DNA of 64,000 bases, taken from NCBI RefSeq assembly GCF_048544455.1, contig NC_133538.1:40001969-40065968 (forward strand), written 5' to 3'. A program made the translations under genes and the position numbers. Below, piece after piece: positions 10,980-21,512 of this stretch. Under the pieces are notes generated by a model. The model made no database searches, was not told the DNA's origin, and was given only the letters and a program-made list of their open reading frames with translations. This DNA comes from Silene latifolia. Lineage: Eukaryota; Streptophyta; Magnoliopsida; Caryophyllales; Caryophyllaceae. Every line of letters begins with the position of its first letter. Within the stretch, counting starts at the first letter, position 1.

Positions 10980-12361
10980 TGACACCCCCACATACCAAGG
11001 TGCCTTACCAGGACCACCCTAACATGAGAGACCGTCACCATCTCGGTTTCCCGAGGTTAGTATATCAAATTTACCAATCTAAAACATAATTATTAAAGTA
11101 TAAATGATTAACTGGTTACATAGTTGAAAATCCAAAAGCCAAAGTACATGTGTCTAGTGTTCAACAACTAAAACTGAAAACTAAAAGCTCTTGACAGCGG
11201 TAGCTAGACTCGAGTGATGACTCCCCATGACGACCCCATAGCTTAAGCACATCATCACCTGTCATAAACTGCTCACCATCCCCGAATGGACCACCACAGA
11301 TTTTATAAAACAACAACGGGGTCAGTTACTGTATAACCAAAATAAGACAAGTACAGAAAGGGAAACTGCTGATCATCACACCTCTAACTCCCGATCTCAC
11401 ATAGTAACTGACTACACACTAAAGTCTGTAGCCCTGCCATATTACCCATCGCAACAGGTAATCCACACCGCTAGTGGGGACCGCAGCCAATCCCCACCAA
11501 ATCCCCGCTCATCAACGAGCGATAACCCTGTTCATTAATGTGCACATCCCCTTCTGTGGCGGGTTCCACAGAGGGCAAAACTAGAGCGTGAAGCCACTCC
11601 CACAAGTGACTCCACTCAGCCAAGGACGCGCCTCACAAACATCATCAACAACCATTACATCACCAACATCAACTCCAACACACCAACAACGATCAGCAGA
11701 TAAATAATCGTACAACAATACAAACATATACTTATAATGATTAAACAGTAAACCGAGTTGGGAAACCCTACCTTTTTGCAATCCAAGCACACACAAGCAA
11801 TCAATAGCGATACTCCATGACACCGTCATCTACACACGAATAAACACATACCATCACTATAAACCCTTCCCCCAATTTAACCCAAATTAGGGTTTGCACA
11901 AATTCTAACAATAATAATGACAAACTGATTAGGAATACTAGAGACTTACTAACATAGATGACACGGACAACGAGATCCAAAAGCTCACAATCGATCACCC
12001 TTGGCTTAGGAAGATATGAAGATGATTAGAGAAGTTTAGTGCGTCGTTAGGTTTTGTAAAATAATGATTTAGAACCGATTAGAAATAGCTCAACATGTTA
12101 TTTATACTTCTCAAATCATTTTAATCAAACCACAGAAATAATACCCGTCAGACCGAATACTCGGTCTAGTATTAAGAATACTCGGTCTAATATGTCGTAC
12201 TCAGTCTAGTATTAATAATACTTAGTCTAGTATGCCATACTCAGTCTAGTATTAAGAATACTCGACCGAGTATTCCTGGGCAGTAGCCTGACCAGAAACA
12301 CGCGACGCATTACTCGGCCGAGTAAGCCTTATTCGGCCAAGTGATAGACTTAGGAAAACCA
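10980..12361 (-). repeat. 5' LTR of element C
   Basis: It is bounded by TG at 10980 and CA at 12361; the 12361 edge is placed where resemblance to D's integrase stops. On the minus strand it has a TATAAATA box (complement of 12099-12106), and the palindrome cluster at 12155-12345 lies upstream of that box, in U3. No second copy of this LTR is in the window, so both edges rest on the primer site and the integrase junction. Confidence 0.6.
12155..12345. repeat. Degraded palindrome cluster in U3 of LTR C
   Basis: Eight or so variants of TACTCGGTCGAGTA occur here, several changed to TACTCAGTCTAGTA. The least changed are TACTCGACCGAGTA and TACTCGGCCGAGTA near the right end. They lie 50-240 bp upstream of the LTR TATA box, read on the minus strand. 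Confidence 0.8.
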
Positions 12362-13274
12362 TAGTAGTACAAGTTCTTCTGCCTATCTGCCCCGTATACT
12401 TTTCAAGTTCTTCTTCAAGTAGTTGATGACTACCTTATTACTTGATTCAGCCTAACCCTTTGCCTTTTGGTAGCCAGGGGTTGATGTCACCAGATTGATA
12501 TTCCATTCATCAAAGAAAGCATTGGTTTTTTTTCCAACAAATTGTGTGCCATTGTCACACAATATTTATGAAGGTACTCCATATCTACAGATGATATTTT
12601 TTCTGATAAATGATATTACTTCTTTCTCAGTAACTTGCTTGAAGGAATCAGCCTCTATCAATTTGGAAAAGTAGTCAGTTATGGCTAACATGAATACTTT
12701 TTATCCTGAAGCTACGGTTGCTTTCCTACTATGTCCCTGCCCCACTTCATGAATGGCCAAGGTGCGAAAATCGAATGGAGTAACTCTGATGGTTGGTGAA
12801 TTATTGGAGCATGTACTTGGCAGGCTTTGCATTTTGTACAATACTTTATGCAGTCAGCCCATAGGGTTGGCCAGTAATAACCAGTCCTGAGTGTCTTACT
12901 TGCTAGGCTTCTACCGTCTTTATGGTTGCCACAATATTCGTCATGTATTTCCTGGAGCACTTGTTTGGCTTCATGTGGTTCAAGGCATCTTAAGTATGGT
13001 CCAGCTTGAGATCTTTTAAACAAAGTGTTATTGATGATAGAATAAGTATAGTTCTAATTTTAAATGCTCTACCCTCATGCCTGTCTTGAGGCACTATACC
13101 TCGCAGGAACCAATCATAATAAGGCTTAGTCCATGAATTATTTTCAGTATTGACAGGGTTCACCTGTTCAGGCTTGTTGATGGCAAGTTCAAGTATATAC
13201 ACAATCGGTACTTTGTCAAAAACTGCAAGGGTGAAATTTGAACCAAGGCTGGCCAGAGCATCGGCTTGGGTATC
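12362..13274 (-). pseudogene. Element D, piece 1: integrase and end of second RNase H
   Basis: The minus strand carries the tail of an RNase H domain (ADALASLGSNF), a linker, then an integrase. The integrase zinc region is intact in form (H-x-E-Y-C-GNH, then CTKCKACQ), followed by the first catalytic block (GRDIVG) and the second (CDNGTQF), with frameshifts between. TPGYQKAKG and AESSNKV match the third block around the catalytic E. A stop replaces W in GR*AEEL near 12396. The frame then runs into element C at 12361, so the C-terminus is gone. On the right the frame is broken by element E at 13275; the last 5 bp (GTATC) are repeated at 24089. It is clearly dead. Confidence 0.8.
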
Positions 13275-13974
13275 TGTTTAGGTCTTTTTTACCTAAGTCG
13301 ATTTAGGGTCAATGTAGTCTATATTCGTTGGTCGATTGTATGATGATTTGTATGTCAATAAGTAAACGGAAAATAGAGTACATAATGAAAATTGACACGT
13401 AAGATTTTGGTGACGCGGAAAACCCAATGTGGGAACAACCGTGGGAGAGACGGTACCCTGCCAAGTATTGCACTATATGAATAGGAGGATGATTACAATG
13501 ATAACGTTTTATGCTAATCTTGCTGGCGTTAGGAGTCAGGCCTACAAGATCTCGGACGGTATATATTTGTGAGTGATATGCAGTGATGTGGTTGTCTTGA
13601 ATATAATCTTGAATGAATGTATAGATGAGTGAATCCCTTTCTTGATTTCCTTCCTTGGCTATTTATAGGGTAAGAACCCTAGATATGTCCTACCTCGAAT
13701 ATGGAAAGGGAATATTATTTCCATAAGGACTTCTTTCCAAATCCGAATTCCCTTACCAATTCTCCCCGATCTCCCTAACTTCTCCCTAACTTCTCCCTAA
13801 CTTCTCCCTGACACTCTTTTCCTTAACGCGGGCACCTTTCATGACGGGCTCTTGATCCTTCTCAAGCCCGTTCCCCCTTCTCCTGACCGCGGGCTGCCTT
13901 CCTCCTCACCTCTTCTTTATAATCTTTATTTTACCAAGTGGGCTTCCTTTATTGTGCTATTTTTAGCCCAAACA
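13275..13974 (-). repeat. 3' LTR of element E (left copy)
   Basis: It is 700 bp with TG...CA ends. A TATAAATA box lies on the minus strand at 13670-13677. Near 13788-13815 an 11-bp unit (CTCCCTAACTT) is repeated three times plus a partial copy; the same array is in the other LTR. The purine tract on the right, read on the minus strand, is AAATTTGGGGCAAAC. Confidence 0.95.
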
Positions 13975-14325
13975 GTTTGCCCCAAATTTCTTGTGAAGTA
14001 CGCTTTCAAGTATCGAACAAGGAATTTACGTAACCAAATGTTAAAAACCCTACGCCGTCTTTTACTTCTTCCCATGCAACCCATCAATTCCAGCCGCCCT
14101 GTTCCTCTTTCTCTGCACCCAACTCCCTCTCTCCTCTTTATAACCCCAACGTCTCTCTTCCATTTTCATTTAATCACTTCAAATCATTTCAAAAGCTCTC
14201 CTCTCTTAAACCCTCAATCTTCCTTCTTTTTCACTCCTCGCCGGCTTCACTGTTCCCCTTCTCCATCTTCATCATCAGGTAATCCATCTTCCCTTCCCTT
14301 TTTAATCTTCATTTTCTCTTCCACC

Positions 14326-16353
14326 ATGGGCAAAACTCGGCAGTCTTCGTCAACCTCAACACCCTCCGACCGTAATCTCGACCGCACTTTCCCTTCTCGG
14401 GGACTTTTTAGACATCCACATGATTGCGATTCCACCCTTACTCCGGCCGACATTCCTAGGATTAAGAGTCTGCTTGGTCTTGGTGACGGGGTGGATATCG
14501 CCATCCCTGAACCGGGACAGAAAGCTGACGCCCTCCATCCGGGGTGGGTTTGTTTCTATCTGTACCCATTGAAATACGGCCTTCGCTTTCCTTTCCCTAA
14601 ACTCGTCCAAGATTTCAGTTTTACCAACAATTTCGCCATGGCACAAATTTTTGCTACCATATGAAGAGTTCTTCTCTATTCTCTGGCCGCTGGTCAGAGT
14701 ACTGGCAAATCTGTCACTCTGGGCGATCTGGCCCACATGTACAGCATCAGATCCCTGGGCAGGGGTCAGTTCTCATTCCGGGGCCATGGAGAGGCTCCCT
14801 TCAAACATGTGTCAAAATCCCGTGACGAGAAATGGTTTGAGGACTTCTTCTACGTGAGGAAGGACTCCATCCAGCCTCCTACTGATTGTATTTTCGAGAA
14901 ATGGGCTCTGACTTAGAGTAAGTAGCTTTCCTGTCGCCTGAATTATTTTATCTCGCTGCTTACTAGCTTACTTCATCGTCTTCGTGCAGGCCCCTGTGAC
15001 CTTACCCGTATTGGTGCCAAGATCCTGCTGCCCGCAAAGCAAGTCGTTCTCGCATCTCGAATCGAGAGAAAGTTTCCAGACCTGCTTCCTGGTTTTTCAC
15101 CTGCTTCTTCCTCCAATCCTCCTCAATCAGCCCACAGTATGTCTTCTGGTAAGGTTTCAGTAGCCACTCTCGTTTGCATGTTGTTGCTACTGATGTTTTA
15201 TGCATTCTGCCGTCTGAGACTGTATATGTTTGCAGGTTCAAAAGTTGATCAACTGGAACTCATACTCAAAAGTGCTAAAAGAAAAAGACCTTCTGCCAGC
15301 CCCGATGTGGCCTCTGCCTCCAAGAGGAGTGCTCCTGCTGCCTCTTTTCAGACTCTTCCTGTAGTTTCTAGTTCTGCTGCTCGCGTGCCCCTGGAGGTTA
15401 ATCCGTTATCTCGCCATCCGCCTACTCCTCCTGCCAGTCCTCGTGCTTCTACTAGTGGGGGCATCATTGCTTATTTCCCAGAAGGCTTTGGGAATGTGGA
15501 CAAGGTGCCGTACTGGCCGGAGATCGATCAACTGCTCTTTCCTCCTGTTGAGGAAACGTTTTCGGAGTTCACTCCAGAGGAGATGGCTGAGAACGATGTG
15601 CACAATGCCTTCATGGTAAACATTCTTCGTCTTCTACCTGTCTGTCCATCTGCTTCTTGCTTAAATTCTTCCTCCCAACTCTTTTGCTGACTTCTGATTA
15701 TTTGTGCCCCAGACTCTTCAGTCTGCACTCTACAACAGGAAGATGATCAACATAGTGCAGACCACCAGCCGTGCTACCAGCACTAAGAACAAGGAGCTAA
15801 AGGAGACTGTTGCGGATCTGGCACAAAGAAATGGGGTTGATCGAAGGAGCGTGTGGTGGAGCCAAGACCGAGCTTGCTTGTCACCAAGAAGTAGTTGAAG
15901 GAGGGGGCTGATCAGCTGGCTCGAACCCAGGCGGTGTGCAGCACCTTTTCCGACTCTCTGAAGTAGTCTGAGGAGAAGATCAGTGAGCTGATCTCCCTGG
16001 CCACCAATGTCGTTGCATATGCCACTTGGCGGGGAAAGATCAGTGGGATTCGTGCTGCACTCGCAGAGGCTCCCACCCAGCAGGCCATAGAGGAAGAGGA
16101 GAAGCAGCTGGAGATGCTCTACCCTACCCAACCTGATTTAAGAGTGCTGATGCCTGAAGTTGGTGAGGTGAATTCTCCTGTGTTGGCTGAGCAGGCTGCT
16201 GGGGGTGGTGCTGGAATGTTCCAGGATGCTGCTGATGGAGCTCAGGGAGCTATGGCGGCTGAGGATGCTCAGGCTGAAGCAGTTCCTGAAATGAGAGTTC
16301 AGCAGGCAGAGGAGATGCCAGAGGTGGAGGTCATTAATGTGACCGATAATTAA
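14326..16353 (+). pseudogene. Antisense accessory gene of element E (Tat aORF), four exons
   Basis: This plus-strand gene runs opposite to E. It starts at ATG 14326 in a strong context (CCACCATGGG). Exon 1 is 14326-14917, exon 2 14990-15148, exon 3 15236-15615 and exon 4 15713-16353. All three introns have GT and AG ends, and the reading phase is kept across each of them, which I checked by hand. Exon 1 holds HPGWVCFYLYPLKYGLRFP and, further on, LGDLAHMYSIRSLG, the conserved domain; exon 3 is rich in S, A and P; exon 4 is helical and acidic at its end. Lesions: TGA at 14662, TAG at 14914, and a frameshift plus stops in exon 4 (near 15898 and 15967). Function is unknown. Confidence 0.7.
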
Positions 16354-16559
16354 ATTTTTATGTTTTGATAAACTTTTTGGCAGTCTGGCCCAGAGGTGGC
16401 AGACTTTGTAAGTTTTAAACTTGTTCTTGTGTTTGCTCCGCCAGGGTGGCGGTTAAACTTGGGGCCGTATTTTGGCCATATTTTGAAATGCCCCTTGTCA
16501 TAGTTTTGGCAAAGTTTTAGCTTACATATCGTGTGTTTGTTTGTTTATTCTCCCTATTT

Positions 16560-16915
16560 TTAGGAAGTTTATGCCGTGTCAGTCTGTTTGACTGATTTAG
16601 GCGAGTCCTGTCACCCTGAAAAGGATAACGTTATGACTCAGCTAGCTGCCGTGTCAGCCTGATGGCTGATTTAGGAGGAGTGGCCGTGTCAACCCAGGGG
16701 GCTGATTTAGACCAGGCTGGTCAGCCTGAAAAGACTGATCCAGATCCAAGCTAGCTGCCGTGTCAGCTGGCTGGCTGATTTAGGCGTATGCCGCAATGTA
16801 AGGAGGAGTGGCCGTGTCAACCCATGGGGCTGATTTAGACCAGCTTGGTCAGCCTGAAAAGACTGATCCAGACCAAGCTAGCTGCCGTGTCACCCGGGTT
16901 GATTTTAGGCGTATC
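16560..16915. repeat. Tandem repeat array between the antisense gene and integrase of E
   Basis: A unit of about 110-130 bp is present twice (about 16642-16752 and 16752-16880) with partial copies at both ends. Inside the unit, GCCGTGTCA...GGCTGATTTAG recurs as a shorter half-unit, at least six times. CTAGCTGCCGTGTCA marks each unit start. It lies just downstream of pol, the known hypervariable zone of plant LTR elements. Confidence 0.8.
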
Positions 16916-17610
16916 TGCGCGGTTTGTGGACTACTTAACCTTGTTCATGACGCAAGGTGTGTTCATCTCGTTTTATGCCGCAGGGCGTCATTGAGGCAAG
17001 TTTATCGTCATTCTAGGACCGGATGGAGACGCTGCGGGATTCTGGTAGCGCAGATATCCCTACGTTCCATGTTCGTTTTGCATGCATGCTGGGGCCCTGA
17101 TTAAGTGCGATTAGTGCGAGCTACGTCTAGGGGGTGGTATCAGGGGTAGCTGGATAAGCGTATTCAGCTATCAGCCATGCTCCCTTTCGTATGTTCCACA
17201 GTCCGCCTGGTGAGGGTGCTCCTTGTGGAGAAAATAGGTTAGGCATGTTGGAGTGCCATGTGCCTTGTCACCCCGCGTTGGCAGTTGACAGTCCTGCTAG
17301 ACATCCTTTCAAAGTACCATAGATACCAGCATTCAAAGTGATGTACTTAGAGAAGCCTGAAAATAGAAAAATCTATCAGAATGGTGTGAAGTACCTGTCG
17401 CCATCTCATGGGGTAGCCGAGCAATTGTGGTCCCAGGACGCTGCCAGACCACACCATCCAATAGTAGTTTAAAGTTTAAAAACAACTAAAGACACCAGAA
17501 ATAAGAGTGAAACTGGCAGTATGCCTACTACCGAATTTTTTATTTTATCTTTTAAAAAATGATTTGGCTTCTCATAGTACATTATTCTGAAAACTAGAGT
17601 CTACTTATTA
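16916..17610. other. Non-coding spacer of E downstream of integrase
   Basis: About 700 bp with no supported gene. It continues the spacer from the tandem array and shows no clear repeat. Confidence 0.5.
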
Positions 17611-18760
17611 TTAAAAGTAATATCTCTTCAGGTGAAGTATGTTCCATGGGCGTTGAATGATTTGACCGTCCATAGTCATCAGTCTGTATGCACCATGGCC
17701 AACAACTCCTTCTACCTGGTATGGTCCTTCCTATTTCTAGGCGAATTTGCCTGCTTTTCGATTCTTGGTGTTCTGGAACACCTCTCGGAGAACCAGGTCT
17801 CCTACCTCTAGGAACCTGATTTTTACGTTCTTGTTATAACTCCTGGCCACTGACTGTTTGTAGGCAGCCAGACGAATTTTTGCGCTTGCTCGTAACTCGT
17901 CAATTGTGTCCAGACTTCTGGTCATCTCTGCACTATTCAGTTCCCTCGTCATATTTTCATAGCTGTGGGTGGGAACTAGAACTTCTGATGGAATGACTGC
18001 TTCCGCGCCAAACACCAGGCTGAAGGGTGTTTGACCTGTTGCTATCTTTGGCGTCGTTCTGTTTGACCACAACACTAGTGGCAATTCATCTACCCACTTT
18101 CCTCCTAACTCCTGTAACCTCCTTCTCAGATTGTCCATAATGATTTTATTGCTGGATTCAGCTTGTCCATTGGACTTTGGAGTCTTGGGTGCTGACTTTT
18201 TTAAGGTGATGTTCTACCTGTTTGTCCTTTACTTCCGTGAATGCTTCTGCCTCTATCCACTTGGAGAAGTAATCTGTCATTGCTAGCATCCAGGTTCTGT
18301 TTCCTGTGGCCCGTGGTAGAGGGCCTACTATGTCCATGCCCCATGCCATGAATGGCCAGGGAGAAATAATAGGGTGCAGGGGCTCTGCTGGCTGGTGAAT
18401 CATTGGTGCGGAGCGCTGGCTGGCGTCACATTTTCGTGCATACTCTGCTGCATCTGCCTTCATTTTAGGCCAATAGTATCCTTGTCTGAGGGCTTTATTT
18501 GCCAGACTTCTGCCCCCTGCATGGTTTCCACATTCTCCACTGTGGAGAGCATGCAACACAGTCTGTGCTTCTTCTTTGTCCAGGCACCGTAGGTAGGGGC
18601 CTGCTAGTGACTTTCTGAATAATTTGTCATCAATAAGTATGAATCTGGAGGCCTTTATTCTAAAAGCTCTTATTTCCTTCTTATCATCTGGTAGCTTGTT
18701 ATGGCGCAGCCAGTCTAGGTAAGGTGTGCGCCAGCCGTCTGCTGGATCGGCTGCCTGGTC
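17611..18760 (-). pseudogene. Integrase of element E, core deleted
   Basis: The zinc region is H-x-G-E-C-GNH then CDASQR, so the second cysteine of the CxxC pair is serine. The first catalytic block (GMDIVGPLP) and TDYFSKWIEAE are present. The frame then jumps from DKQVEHHLKK straight to the PKSNGQAESSNK block that carries the catalytic E. The usual 40 or so residues between, including the second catalytic D (TDNGSQF type), are absent, and the frame shifts there. In the C-terminal domain two tryptophans near 17731-17739 have become TAG. The protein cannot be active; the copy would have needed enzyme from elsewhere, or lost these parts after insertion. Confidence 0.85.
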
Positions 18761-19260
18761 AGGCGTCTGCCCTTTTGACCGAGAGCTCTCACGTTCCTCT
18801 GTAACTGCTTGGATTTCCTTTTCACTTTGCGGATCCTCCAGTTCACCCCTATCCATTTCGTCTACCTTCTGGATAGAAGGTTCCAGCATATCTGCTATTG
18901 GAATGCTGGACAGCTCTGTTGGCTTGAATGTTGCCCCCAGGGTTGCTAGGGCGTCTTCTTCCACGTTCTGATCTCTGGGGACCTGTTTAAGCTTGCAAGT
19001 TTCGAATTTTTGTTTTAATTCCTTTGCTACCTTTAGGTATGCTATCATCTTCGAATCTCTGGCTATAAACTCATCATTCACGTGGTTGACTATAAAGAAA
19101 GAGTCACTGGATATGAGCAGATGTCTGACCCCTAACTCCAGAGCTAGCTTCATTCCCAAAATCAAGGCTTCCTATTCCGTTTCATTGTTGGTTGCCTTGA
19201 ATTCACATCTTACAGCTTGTGCTATCAGATCTCCCCGTGGTGATCGCACTTAATCCTACA
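18761..19260 (-). pseudogene. Second (plant-acquired) RNase H of element E
   Basis: Minus-strand frame with NNETEXEALILGMKLALELGV-type text (a stop lies in the first block), LLISSDSFFIVNHVN and VPRDQNVEEDALATLG. This is the additional RNase H found between the original RNase H and integrase in Tat elements; the D of DALA is the last acidic residue of the active site. An acidic linker (about 18720-18930) leads to integrase. The presence of this domain is the main reason for assigning E to Tat. Confidence 0.75.
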
Positions 19261-19368
19261 CCGCCCCCTTTGGTTGGAGGCTCCGTCGATATGCATCCGC
19301 GGACTTCTGTCCGCTTGCTTCCTTCTAAAGTGAGGATCTCGGTATCTCCGCGGATTCGGATGGCTGGA

Positions 19369-20590
19369 CTAAAGTCGACACGAAGTCGGCGGTGCTCGTG
19401 ATTTGATTGTTTGTTCTAGGTCGTATCCACCGAGGTGTACGGACCATTTAGACATTCTTCCTGACAGTTCAGGCTTCCTCATGATAGCTTTTAGCGGGTA
19501 GTTTGTCACAACATGTATGATGTGTGACTCAAAATAGGGACGCAGTTTGCGAGATGCTATTACCAATGCTAGTACTAATTTTTCAAGGGATGTGTACATG
19601 GTCTCTGCCGGCAGAAGAGACTTGCTTACGTAGTATACCGCTTCTCGCTCCTTTTCTTGCTCTCGACCAGACAAAGACTCATCGCTATACGTGACACCAG
19701 GTATAGGAATAATGGTTCACCTGGCTTTGGTTTTGACAAAGATGGCGGGTTTCTTGAGATAGTGCTTCAGTCTCTCGAAGGCTTGCTCGTGTTCAGCGGT
19801 CCACTCAAACTTCTGGCTTTTCCTTAGCACGTCGTAAAATAGCCTGCATTTGTCTGAAGATCTTGAAATGAACTTGTTCAGGGCTGCTACCTTTCCAGCT
19901 AATCTCTGAACATCTTTAGGCTTCTCGGGTGATTCCAACTGTAAGACAGCTTTGATCTGATCGATGTTGTCTTCTATTCCTCTTTGAGTCACAATATAGC
20001 CCAAGAACTTGCCAGAAGATACCCCGAAGGTGCATTTAGATGGGTTTAGTTTCATCTTGTATTCCCTGAGGGTGCTGAATGTTTCTGCTAGATGCCGCAT
20101 ATGATCTTTGGCTTTTTCTGACTTCACCACCATGTCATCAATGTACACCTCCATGGTTCTTCCTATTTGCTCTTTGAACATGCGGTTAACCAGCCTTTGA
20201 TATGTGGAGCCTGCGTTCTTTAGGCCAAATGGCATGACGTTGTAGCAATATATTCCTCTCTCGGACATAAATGTTGTCTTCTCTTGATCTGCATGATCCA
20301 TTTTGATCTGATTGTATCCACTCCATGCATCCAGAAATGTTAGCATCTCGTGTCCAGCTGTTGCATCTACCATTGCATCAATATGAGGCAGCAGGAATGG
20401 ATCTTTAGGACATGCTTTATTGAGATCAGTGAAGTCCACACATACTCTCCACTTCCCATTCTTTTTAGGCACCACCACTACGTTAGACAACCATTCTGGG
20501 TATTTCACTTCTCTTATCTTCTTTGCTGCCAGTAGGCTGTCTACTTCCTGGTTGATTACCTTATTTCTCTCTCAAAAACTTTCTCCTTCT
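19369..20590 (-). pseudogene. Reverse transcriptase and first RNase H of element E
   Basis: The reverse transcriptase is well kept: VPKKNGKWRVCVDFTDLN, then FLDAWSGYNQIKM, MPFGLKNAGSTYQ and the catalytic YIDDMVVKS. RNase H follows at 19674-19369 (YYVSKSLLPAETMYTSLEK and TNYPLKAIMRKPELSGRMSKW). The two parts are separated by a frameshift and small loss near 19675-19716, and the N-terminal part upstream of 20508 is also broken by stops. Of all pol genes in this window, this one has the most intact catalytic site. Confidence 0.85.
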
Positions 20591-20981
20591 CTGCTGGATG
20601 GGTTTACACTTTGGGTCCACGCTAAGCTTGTGTGTTATGATGGATGGATCTATGCCTATCATATCATCGTGTGACCATGCAAAGCAATCCATGTTATCTT
20701 GTAAAAACTTGACTAGCTACTGTCGTAAGCTTCCTGTACATCCTGCTCAAATGAGCACACGGTTCTCTCTCTGGTGCGGCTTGTCCAGTTCATCCGATCC
20801 ACTCTTCTATCAGGGGCTCGATGTATTCGTCCTGGATAGGTGGGTTCAGAATTGCTATCTTTGGAGGGTCTGGCAAAGTGCACTTGAGTGCCTTCTTGTA
20901 GCAGCCTCTAGCTTCCTCCTGATCTTCTCTTATCGTTTCTACTCCCCATGGGGTGGGGAACTTTATGCACTAGTGATATGT

Positions 20982-21410
20982 TTAAGGGACTGCTTTCTCC
21001 TGGTGCAGCCATGGTCTTCCCAGGATGACGTTATAAGTAGAGGGGCCATCTATAACCAGGTACCTGACTTGCTTGTTGACTCCTCCCACATAGGTAAGGA
21101 TGATTATCTCACCTAGCGAGCTGGCTGTTTCTCCGCTGAAGCATACTAGCGGAATAGTCTTCTTCCGTAAATCCTTCTCGCTGAATCCCATGTTCTCTAT
21201 GGTTTTCAGCATGATTAAGTTGACCGAGCTTCCTGTATCTACCAAGACCTTTCTTACTGTGCAATTGGCCATTGACAAGGTGATAATAAGTGCATCATGG
21301 TGTTCTCGTTCATCGTATGTATCCCCTTCATCAAAGCCGACCGTTTGTGCGATCACCGTGAGATATTCTGCAAGAATTGGCTGGTCTGTCTCCTTTGGTC
21401 TCGGTGGCAT
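20982..21410 (-). CDS. Protease domain of element E
   Basis: The frame contains VLVDTGSSVNLI, the aspartic protease site, about 60 residues in, and later YNVILGRPWLH, the conserved C-terminal block. This cuts the Gag-Pol chain during particle maturation. The frame has no stop inside, but it is cut off from gag and from reverse transcriptase by stops on both sides, so it is only a domain of a broken polyprotein. Confidence 0.8.
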   Translation of the reverse strand: MPPRPKETDQPILAEYLTVIAQTVGFDEGDTYDEREHHDALIITLSMANCTVRKVLVDTGSSVNLIMLKTIENMGFSEKDLRKKTIPLVCFSGETASSLGEIIILTYVGGVNKQVRYLVIDGPSTYNVILGRPWLHQEKAVP

Positions 21411-21512
21411 GTCTCTTGGCTGCTGAGTATATCAGGCCGCTTAAGTCTGAGCCGCCTGTTATCACGTTTATAATTTTAGTGCATGTGGGTGGATCTGCCG
21501 GCTTGGCGGAAC

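Larger units (their letters stand above)
9158..12361 (-). mobile_element. Element C: Tekay/Del-like Gypsy 5' LTR and leader, rest missing
   Basis: Read on the minus strand this is an LTR (12361 to 10980) followed by a primer binding site TGGTATCAGAGC (complement of 10963-10974) and about 1.8 kb of non-coding leader. I see no gag or pol. The LTR edge TGACACCCCC next to a Met-type primer site is typical of Tekay/Del chromoviruses, which is why I favour that lineage. The right edge cuts element D inside its integrase, so C probably inserted there; its 3' half has been lost or lies behind the Helitron-like end. Confidence 0.6.

Noticed and set aside
13852..14325. N-terminal extension of the antisense frame of E, partly inside the LTR
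   Set aside because: The ATG at 14326 has a strong context and the extension crosses LTR E, so the gene more likely starts at 14326.
16560..16915. CRISPR-like or coding repeat
   Set aside because: Units of over 100 bp with inner half-repeats and no unique spacers; a tandem array in a retroelement.
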